NCBI GenBank assembly: GCA_937898895.1
Contig: CALDKL010000608.1
Location: 1 to 6,995 of the forward strand
Direction: 5' to 3'
From: an uncultured Verrucomicrobiae bacterium
GTDB lineage: Bacteria > Verrucomicrobiota > Verrucomicrobiia > Verrucomicrobiales > DEV007
Length of the DNA: 6,995 nucleotides
Shown: positions 1-6,500 of the stretch, in pieces
How the letters are laid out: each line of letters opens with the position of its first letter
Position numbering within the stretch: the stretch's first letter is position 1
The notes under the pieces: generated by a model
The model's database searches: none
What the model saw: the letters and a program-made list of their open reading frames with translations, nothing else
What the model was told of the DNA's origin: nothing
Position numbers and translations under genes: made by a program

Positions 1-480
1 GATCGAGGTGCTCGCAGAGATGGCGGTGCGGGTTTCTTCCGGCATTGGTTCGAGACCTTTGGCCTGCTCGCGGGTGACTTCCATTTCGCGGAGCCAGCCT
101 CGGTTCAGTTGATAGAATTCCTGCCAGGTTTTCACCTCGGCACCTTCCTGGACTCCGACACGGCTCACGAGTGCATCGGGCACATGCAGGACCGCTCGTT
201 TGGGGACCAGGGTAAGGTAGCCGCGGTAACAGAGAATGGTCGATTCTTTGATGAGGTCGCGCTGATGATGTCGCTTGGCGGGGTCTTCATTGACCTTGCC
301 GGCCGGTTCGCCGAGATCGCGCAAGGGATCGTGGGTATTGGCGAGGCGGTGGGCGGTGGCCATCTGGTCGTTGGTGATGACATCGTTCACCTTCATTTTC
401 TTCCCTTCCGGTGCCGGTGCTGCGAGCGACAGGATCGGTAGGGCGAGAGCGAGAGCGAGAATGGGACGGGAGGGATTCAT
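1..480 (-). CDS. Conserved-looking secreted protein of unknown function (3' end outside window)
   Basis: An open frame of 160 codons runs from an ATG at 480 to the window edge with no stop, so the C-terminus is missing. The first ~21 residues look like a Sec signal peptide: MNPSR, then a run of alternating Leu and Ala, then SLAAPAPE with likely cleavage after Ala. The mature part is charged and soluble-looking, with no further membrane segment. A notable block at about residues 78-130 reads ILCYRGYLTLVPKRAVLHVP, later WQEFYQLNRGWLREMEVTREQ. The product is therefore probably periplasmic or outer-membrane associated. The gene starts 5 bases after the stop of the secreted-protein gene upstream, so co-transcription and translational coupling are likely, and no Shine-Dalgarno motif precedes the ATG. 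I do not recognise a named domain. From memory, unverified, it resembles uncharacterised verrucomicrobial proteins. The reading frame is well supported; the function is unknown. Confidence 0.8.
   Translation of the reverse strand, partial: MNPSRPILALALALPILSLAAPAPEGKKMKVNDVITNDQMATAHRLANTHDPLRDLGEPAGKVNEDPAKRHHQRDLIKESTILCYRGYLTLVPKRAVLHVPDALVSRVGVQEGAEVKTWQEFYQLNRGWLREMEVTREQAKGLEPMPEETRTAISASTSI
443..460. repeat. Three perfect tandem copies of a 6-bp unit inside a signal peptide
   Basis: The plus strand shows GCGAGA at 443-448, 449-454 and 455-460. On the coding (minus) strand this encodes alternating Leu-Ala in the hydrophobic core of the signal peptide of the gene starting at 480. Gain or loss of a unit would keep the frame and change the core by two residues. 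It may simply reflect a low-complexity hydrophobic core. Confidence 0.7.
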
Positions 481-485
481 CAGGG

Positions 486-1220
486 TCAGATTTCGGTGAA
501 GGTGACGAGAAGGGCGAGATCCTGGAGGTCCCAGCCCCCGTCATTCTTGTTGGTGTGGGTCAATTCCATCAGATAGATCACGTCGCGGGGGCCGAGCTTG
601 ATCTTTCCCTGGGCATCCAGGTAAGGCAGGATGAAGGATTGGATGGTCGGCTGCTGGTGCAGCGGTGTCGTCGTGGGAGGGGTCGATCCGTTGATCAGGG
701 CGACGACCTGTCCAGAGCTGTTCGTGGAGGTGTACATCGTCGACCATTGATTATTGAAGTAATAGCGGCCCGCGAAATTGATCTGGTTTCCCGCAGTCAC
801 CGTCCGCGTGTAGACGATCGTGTTGGGGTTGATGTTGGTGTGGGTGTTGTAGAAGATCCGACTGTAGGATCCGCTGCCGCCATAGCGGAACAGAGCCTCG
901 GTCGGCACAAAGTATCCTCCCGTGATCTGGCCGCGGGAGTTCGTGGTCGAGGCCCACACCGAAGCCCCGAGCATACGGACATCCATGCGCAAGGTGCGCT
1001 TGGGGGTGATCGTTCCCGGAGGGGTCACGGTGATGACGTCGATGACCGAGGCAGGGACGGTCACCGACCAGGTCAATTGTGGAAAGGTTCCCGCCTGCAC
1101 CAGCATGGGATAGGCGTTGAGATCGCCGACGGGAAGGGTGGGCGCGTTCACCTGGGAGCGCAGCACCGTCGGCACCAGCAGGAGCGCGGCGGCAAGGAGG
1201 ATGGAGGTTCGGGTCTGCAT
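486..1220 (-). CDS. Secreted protein of unknown function, 244 residues
   Basis: The start is the ATG at 1220, which puts a clean signal peptide (MQTRTSILLAAALLLVPTVL, cut near RSQ) at the N-terminus. A longer frame opening with TTG at 1352 would bury that signal 44 residues in, so I reject it. The mature protein of ~220 residues has no cysteine and no second hydrophobic segment, and is rich in Thr, Asn, Ser, Tyr and alternating beta-type sequence. Landmarks are a proline-rich turn followed by a positively charged strand (VTPPGTITPKRTLRMDVRML, residues 65-84), FVPTEALFRYGGSGSYSRIF at 104-123, a Thr/Pro linker around 179-186 and a C-terminal block, LGPRDVIYLMELTHTNKNDG at 209-228, followed by WDLQDLALLVTF. 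The last block is acidic and strand-like and looks like the most conserved part. It is probably a periplasmic or surface beta-protein. No named family is recognised; the style recalls, from memory only, uncharacterised verrucomicrobial proteins. It lies 5 bases before the next secreted-protein gene. Confidence 0.85.
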   Translation of the reverse strand: MQTRTSILLAAALLLVPTVLRSQVNAPTLPVGDLNAYPMLVQAGTFPQLTWSVTVPASVIDVITVTPPGTITPKRTLRMDVRMLGASVWASTTNSRGQITGGYFVPTEALFRYGGSGSYSRIFYNTHTNINPNTIVYTRTVTAGNQINFAGRYYFNNQWSTMYTSTNSSGQVVALINGSTPPTTTPLHQQPTIQSFILPYLDAQGKIKLGPRDVIYLMELTHTNKNDGGWDLQDLALLVTFTEI

Positions 1221-1388
1221 GTCGTGTCGAGTGGTGGGGCGGCTCCCGCAATCCGCAGGCAAAAAAGACCGCCGGTGTTGGTTTGTGTTTCGGTCGTAGG
1301 CTGGAGTTCGGGACCTACTGGCAAGTAAGGCGTTCGAGACCCCTGGCTTCAATCAAATGCAAAAATACACAAAAAAATAAAAACAGCA

Positions 1389-1408
1389 ATAAAAATCATA
1401 ATTTTTAT
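1389..1408. repeat. AT-only inverted repeat, 8-bp arms with 4-base spacer
   Basis: ATAAAAAT (1389-1396), then CATA, then ATTTTTAT (1401-1408) is a perfect inverted repeat. It overlaps the candidate -10 boxes. It could be an operator for a dimeric regulator. Alternatively, read on the minus strand, it could be a weak hairpin followed by a T-rich run (about 1388-1371) that helps end transcription of the tamB-Omp85 unit. In such AT-rich sequence a chance origin is also possible. Confidence 0.5.
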
Positions 1409-1432
1409 AATTTGGATTGCCCTGCACTTCAG
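1404..1432 (-). promoter_or_regulatory. Candidate sigma70-type promoter for the secreted-protein pair
   Basis: On the minus strand CTGAAG (1432-1427) and TATAAA (1409-1404) are separated by 17 bases, giving a near-consensus -10 and a weak -35. Other candidates nearby are TATGAT at 1400-1395 with no good -35, and TTGCTG (1389-1384) with TATTTT (1367-1362) at 16 bases. Base composition makes chance -10 matches likely here, so I am more confident that the AT-rich stretch carries the promoter than in this particular hexamer pair. Confidence 0.35.
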
Positions 1433-1461
1433 CTTAAAAGTCCGTTTCGAAGGCCTTGGCA

Positions 1462-1482
1462 GGTTCCGGGAGCCCGGCAACC
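1462..1482 (-). terminator. Possible stem-loop just after the Omp85 gene
   Basis: About 10 bases past the Omp85 stop, the minus strand can fold GGTTG-CCGG with CCGG-AACC: eight pairs with one bulged base and a small GCTC loop. No T-run follows directly; the nearest T-rich sequence is the TTTT at about 1434-1437 and then the AT-rich core. It is therefore not a textbook intrinsic terminator. It may protect the 3' end of the message or act together with the downstream T-rich DNA. Confidence 0.25.
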
Positions 1483-1491
1483 GACCCAGAT

Positions 1492-3543
1492 TTAGTAACC
1501 CAGTCCGAATCCGACGTGGAAAGTTCCCTGCGGTTCGCCGGGGCGCTGGTCGGGATTGTAGCCGTATTCGGCCCGGAGGGGTCCGATCGGGGTTTCGTAG
1601 CGCAGCCCGAGGCCGACCGCGTAGCGCATGTCGTCGAGGCTGGCCTCGGACACGTCGTAGATCAGATTGCCGGCGTCCGCGAAGGGAACCACGCTGAGTC
1701 CGTCGACAAATCCGAGGGGCACTTCATACTCGGCGTTGAACACCGTATAAAAATTTCCCCCCACCGCATACCCGCTCGCGGGGTCGCGCAGTCCGAGAGA
1801 GCGTTCCTGGAAACTGCGCACACTGAAGGGGCCACCATTGAAAAAGCGGAGGTCGATGGGGATGTCGGTGGTGTCGCCCATCGCACCGATGAGACCGCTC
1901 CGCGCCCCGAGGCGCAGGGTGTGTTCCCCGACCGGGAGATAATATCCGAGTCGTCCGGTGGCTTTCCAGTATTCCACGTCGCTCGCAAGGGCCGAGGGAG
2001 CCGCTGCGATCGAAGCCTGGGCGAGGTAACCCTTGCGTGGCTTCCGGGGATCGTCGCGACGGTCGTGGGTGAAGGAGAATCCGAGTTGGTGCGAGAAGTA
2101 TTCGGTGTCGCCGAGATAGATCGGTGCAATCTCGGCATCGGTGATGTCGGTGTAGGCGGCCTCGCCGAAGAGCGCGACCGAATCCTGCTTGCGGTCGCCG
2201 AAGCGCCGACTCAGTTCGTAGCGGGCCCCTGTCTTGAAACGGTCGTAGCCTTCCTCATCGCGGTTCAGGGCAAACAGTCCGGCACTGAATCCGTAGGGAC
2301 TTTCCAGAAACCAGGGGTCGGTGTAGTTGATTTCGCCACGGGCTCCCCGTTTGGAAAACTCGACGGCGGCATCGAGCTGACGGACGTTTCCGAACAGATT
2401 CAGGTGACGGAACTCGAATCCTGCCATTGGTCCCTCATAATTCGTGAAGCCCCCATAGACGCCGAGCGATCTCGAGTAGCCCTCATCCACCTCGACGTCG
2501 AGAAGGTAGGAGCCATCCGGCTGCGCCACCACATCGGTCCGCACGGTTTCGAAGGCCCCCGTCTGGAGCAGTTCATTGACGAGCTTGTTGGCCTCGGTCG
2601 GGGAATACGGCCGATTCATCAATTTGGCGAACTGCCGATCAAAGAAACCCGCATGGACTTTTTTGTTTCCGCGGACCCGCACGCCGGTGACCGCCACGGG
2701 ACCTCCCCAGTCGGCCGTGACCGTGAGATCGACGAGGTCGGTGCCGTCCACGGTGCCCGCAGGATGGTCGTCGGCCTCGATCTTCGCGTGAAAATAGCCG
2801 GCATCGACCGCGAGGGCACGCACCCGCGAGGCGAGATTTCCCGGGATCGCCCCGGTGAAGGTCTTTCCGGAAAATTCGGACTCGAGCGATTTGAATTTTG
2901 CCGCCAGCGCGGCATCGGGGGCTTCCGGAAGGGTGATCCTGCCGACTTTGCTTCCGCGACCTTCTTCCACCGTCACGCGGAGATTGGTGTGGGTACCGTC
3001 GTGCTCCGTATCGAGCGTCACCTTCGCGTCGCGATAGCCAAGGAGTTTGTAGAATCCCTCGACCTTGCCGCGTCCCTGACGGATATCCTGCTCGACGTAG
3101 GGGAGCACCTGTCCTTCCTCCGTCTTGAGCCGCTTGCGCGTCGCGGCAGTGAGGAGTTCGATCACAGCAGCGTCCTCGAGGGCGAGATTGCCTTCCACGG
3201 CAATCGTGCCGACCACGAGCGAGGGGCCCTCGGAGGCCGTCAGGAGAATGCGGGCCGACTCGCCTTCGCCCTCCACCTTCCAATCAACCGTCGCGTCGCT
3301 GTAGCCTTGCTCTCGCATCGCGTTTTCGAGGAAAAAGGCGAGATCGTCGGCGCGTGCCTTGCTCACTCCTGCCGAATCCACGAAATCCAGTTGGGAGGCG
3401 ATCCAGGAGCGAGCCTGGGACTCGGTGAGGGTGATCAGCCCGACAATCCGGACTTTTTCTCCCGCCGCCTTCAGGGCCGAAGTTCCACAGATCACCGCGA
3501 GGGCGGCGAGAAGCAGGAGATTCGGACGGGGCATTCGGCGCAT
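1492..3543 (-). CDS. Omp85 outer-membrane assembly protein, BamA/TamA family
   Basis: This is a 683-residue outer-membrane barrel protein of the family that inserts proteins into the outer membrane. Residues 1-27 are a signal peptide (MRRMPRPNLLLLAALAVICG, then a TSALKAA cleavage region). Four POTRA-like beta-alpha-alpha-beta-beta units follow at about 28-106, 107-195, 196-280 and 281-355; examples are VGTIAVEGNLALEDA at 111-125 and VTGVRVRGNKKVHAGFF at 285-301. The barrel spans about 356-683 with family signatures: HLNLFGN (380-386), YTDPWF (407-412), FTHDRRDDPRKPRKGY (491-506), FFNGGPFSVRSF (567-578, the loop-6 lid motif, usually VRGF or VRGY), FADAGN (621-626) and RYETPIGPLRAEYGY (648-662). 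It ends in Tyr, fitting an outer-membrane barrel signal. The length lies between E. coli TamA (577) and BamA (810). The gene follows tamB by 24 bases, suggesting a TamA-like role, but a BamA role is not excluded. A second ATG at 3534 would remove three residues; neither start has a Shine-Dalgarno motif. Confidence 0.95.
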   Translation of the reverse strand: MRRMPRPNLLLLAALAVICGTSALKAAGEKVRIVGLITLTESQARSWIASQLDFVDSAGVSKARADDLAFFLENAMREQGYSDATVDWKVEGEGESARILLTASEGPSLVVGTIAVEGNLALEDAAVIELLTAATRKRLKTEEGQVLPYVEQDIRQGRGKVEGFYKLLGYRDAKVTLDTEHDGTHTNLRVTVEEGRGSKVGRITLPEAPDAALAAKFKSLESEFSGKTFTGAIPGNLASRVRALAVDAGYFHAKIEADDHPAGTVDGTDLVDLTVTADWGGPVAVTGVRVRGNKKVHAGFFDRQFAKLMNRPYSPTEANKLVNELLQTGAFETVRTDVVAQPDGSYLLDVEVDEGYSRSLGVYGGFTNYEGPMAGFEFRHLNLFGNVRQLDAAVEFSKRGARGEINYTDPWFLESPYGFSAGLFALNRDEEGYDRFKTGARYELSRRFGDRKQDSVALFGEAAYTDITDAEIAPIYLGDTEYFSHQLGFSFTHDRRDDPRKPRKGYLAQASIAAAPSALASDVEYWKATGRLGYYLPVGEHTLRLGARSGLIGAMGDTTDIPIDLRFFNGGPFSVRSFQERSLGLRDPASGYAVGGNFYTVFNAEYEVPLGFVDGLSVVPFADAGNLIYDVSEASLDDMRYAVGLGLRYETPIGPLRAEYGYNPDQRPGEPQGTFHVGFGLGY

Positions 3544-3567
3544 CGGGTGTGGGCGGCCGGGATCGGA

Positions 3568-6500
3568 TTATTCGAATTGAAAGACGTATTTCAGGAGAGC
3601 GCGGTAGTCGCTCTGCTGGTCGACATCGCCGACAAAAAAGAGTTGCTTCCAGAGGCGGATTTTGCCGCCAAAGGTTTGTTCTCCGGTTTCCTGGTTCACG
3701 CGCCCCAATTCAAGCTCGGTTCGTTCCTCAAGCAAGTCCAATAACGTGGGGTCTCCCTCCGCTTCGTTGCTTTTTTTCTGGAGATTCTTCAGGAAGAGCC
3801 CGGCGGCCTTGCCTGCCGCGACCGAGCCGGCATCGTCCCCGACGAGTTCGTTTCGGGTCGTCCCGGTCGCGAGCAGGGTGATGATGTCCTCGCTCGGCAT
3901 GGGCGGGATGCTGGTCAGGACATACTGGGGCGAAAAGACATGGTCGTAAAGATAAACGGCGATCTGGTAGCGGTCGGCCTTTCCCCTCGCCTTGAATTCG
4001 AGGGCTCCGTTGAATCCGGTCGCGTGATCAAAGACGATCCGGCCTGTTTCGACGTCGATCTTGCTGAAGGGCAGGCTCATTTCCCCTTTCGCGATTTCGA
4101 CAGCGCCCATCGGCGAGGGGTGGCCCAGCGTTCCTCCGAGTTGAAGATCCGCCGTGATGGACGATTCGAGCAGGTTGCTGCGGATGAGGAAGGGATCCTT
4201 GGTGTGGACGCGCACGGAGACCGGCCAATCGCGGAAGGGGGCGGTGGGGACGCCGATGTTGAGATCCTGGTAGGCCGCGCCTCCCCCACTAGGGGTCCGC
4301 TCCACCGTGGGCAGCACGGACTGAGCCTTCTTTGCCGGAAGTCCGATCGGGAGAAGATCGAAATTCTTGAAAAAGCGGCTGTTCGTGATCCCGATTTCGC
4401 CGGAAAGGGCGGCCTTTGACCAAGGGCCTGCGAGAGTCAGGTCGAGGTCGGTGCGCACATTGACGTCCGGAGTCCGCACCACGAGAACTTCGCTGCCTTT
4501 CAGGGAAAGCCGGATCGACGGTTCGCCGCCCGTTGGGAGGAGGGCTTCTCCGCTGCCGGTGACGCTGCCGCCCGCAACAGTTGCCTGGAGACGCTCGAGA
4601 AGGACGCGATTTTCGCCAAATTTTGCGGAAATCTCGACATCGCGCAGAGAAGGAGCGTTGCGGTTTTCGAGCCGCAGGCGGGTGAGATGGACCGAGCTGT
4701 TTCCGCGGATCTGTGGCGAGGAGACCGTTCCCGAGACCGCCGCATCGAGGGCGATCTCGCCGTCGATTGATTCGATTCCAGGGACCTGCCCGGCGAGGAA
4801 GGCGAGGGGACTGCGCTCCATCTTTGCCGAGGCGGAAAGGATTTCGTCGGCAACTTTGCGTTTCCCTGTGGCCCAGTCTCCCGGAAAGAAGGGCAGGGCG
4901 GCGGAAAGGGTGAGTGGTTTCACATCCGGATGGCGGTAATCGCCGGAGAGCGAGAGCTGGGCATCCTTCGCATGGGCTGCGAGCTTCAGTTGCCCCACTG
5001 GCATCGCCTGCCCCTCGCGGGGAACGGTGAGACCACCGAGGGAGAGATCCAGATCGAGTCGCGGCACCGCGGGGCTGCCAGAAGCGGAGAGTTCAAGATC
5101 GATTTCCCCGAGCACGGGCGGTTTTTCGAGGAACCATCTTGAGACGGTCCCGATGGCCAGTTGTCGCACCCGCAGGTCGAGGGAGAGTGCCGTTTCCTGA
5201 CCGAACCACAATTCCGGTGTCCGTCTTTCGGGATCGAGAGGGAGTGAGGCGTGGAGGGAGAGTGCCTCCCGACCACTGCTCGATCCCTTTCCGGTAATCA
5301 CCAATTGCTTCTCCTTCCACGACAGCGCCCCGGCAAAGCTGAGGGGCTGACTCGTCACCCGCAGGGTGGGGAAGTCTACGGCGTCGGACGAATACGTTCC
5401 GGCGATTTCGGCGTCGAGCGGCTCTGCGCCGGAGGCGAGGCGCAGCGCGTTCGCCTTCAGCTTGAGTGTGCCGGAGTGTTCCCCCTCGCCGATGCGCCCC
5501 GTTCCCTGCCACTCCAGAGCCGTCGTTCCGGGCAGCAGATCCGCCATCTTGCGTCCGTCGAGGAGAGCGCGCAGTTTGCTCCCCTTGGCCACGAGATCGG
5601 CGCTCACCCCGACCTCGCCGGAGTATTCCCGGTTCTTCAGACCGAAACCGCCCTGGCCCTCGATCCGTGTTTTCTCATCGAGGGCGAGGAGGAGGCTGGC
5701 CTCGATCTCGTCGGCCGCAGGGATCGAGGCGTCGAGCCGGATCGTCTCGAAAGTCTCCTTCTCCGCAGCAAAGTCGGGGGAATGCAGGGTCACCTCGCCC
5801 GCCGTGAGCGAGCCACCTTCGAGCTTCAGTCCGCTCACCGTCGCAGAGATCGAGCCGGAGAGAGGCAGGGATTTGAATTTCGGCGGAGCGAAATCCCCTA
5901 ACAAAGTCGCCACATTTCCGATTCCGAGCGAGGCGTCAACCCGAACGGCGGCGGCGGCGAGATCGGCAAACGTTTCTGCTCCCGCGAGGTCGAGTCGCGC
6001 CTTTGCCTCGAGCAGGGTCGAACTCTGGTCGAAGCGCACCTGGGCCAGGAGGGGACGTTCCGGCTGTGTCGTATCGGTGGCGGCATCGAGCGAAATGTTT
6101 TCCAGAGCCATGCCGTTCCACGAGAGTCCCGAGAGGAGAGCGCCGAGCTTCGCCTCCCAGCTCGCCGGACGATCCACATCGCCTTTCAGGGACAGGTCGA
6201 GTGTGGCGAGGGGCGCGGGCAAGGCGGGGGCATCGACGACCGCTTCCCCTGGCGTGACCGGAGGTGCGGGCTTCCGGTCGGGGCGGAATTCGATCCGGCC
6301 ACCCAGGTCGATCGCGGCAAAGGAGCCGCTCGCCTTCAGTTCTCCGTCGAGTTTGCCCGCGATCGGAGGGGCTGCCGCAACAAAGCGGGTGATCTCGTCC
6401 ACGGAGAGATGATCGAGGCTCAGGGAAAAGGAGAGCGGTGTCGGCTGGGCGAGAAAACCTCCCGCGACTCCCGGCTCGAAAGGCAGACGCATTGCCAGCG

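Larger units (their letters stand above)
1221..1491. other. Intergenic region with AT-rich core, probable transcription boundary
   Basis: This 271-base gap lies between the Omp85 stop and the start of the secreted-protein gene. I see no supportable gene in it; short frames crossing it have low-complexity Lys/Asn translations. The centre (about 1353-1420) is almost entirely A and T, in contrast with the GC-rich coding sequence on both sides. It holds A-tracts, a palindrome and candidate -10 boxes. The 1221-1350 part would be an untranslated leader of roughly 130-170 bases if transcription of the secreted pair starts in the AT-rich core. Confidence 0.7.

Noticed and set aside
1261..1280. Possible terminator or attenuator in the leader, from T6 on the minus strand after a GC-rich stretch
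   Set aside because: The preceding ACCGGCGGT cannot form a hairpin with a viable loop, so no intrinsic terminator is supported.
411..1328. Plus-strand open frame of 305 codons antisense to the secreted-protein gene
   Set aside because: Its translation is Arg/Gly/His-rich low complexity. The minus strand has a signal peptide and coherent beta-type sequence, and the frame overlaps the second secreted gene as well.
1221..1352. N-terminal extension of the 244-residue secreted protein from a TTG at 1352
   Set aside because: It would place the signal peptide 44 residues inside the protein, and part of the extension overlaps the likely leader. The ATG at 1220 is the better start.
1283..1495. Plus-strand 70-codon frame across the intergenic gap
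   Set aside because: The Lys/Asn-rich translation simply reflects the A-tracts, and there is no ribosome site or domain.
3487..3543. Lipoprotein signal in the Omp85 N-terminus (Cys at residue 19)
   Set aside because: The residues before Cys (A-V-I) do not fit a lipobox, and Omp85 proteins normally use signal peptidase I.
1456..3744. Long plus-strand open frame of 762 codons antisense to the Omp85 gene and the end of tamB
   Set aside because: The minus strand carries unmistakable Omp85 and TamB motifs in the same stretch. The plus-strand translation has no recognisable domain and a composition typical of a GC-rich shadow frame.
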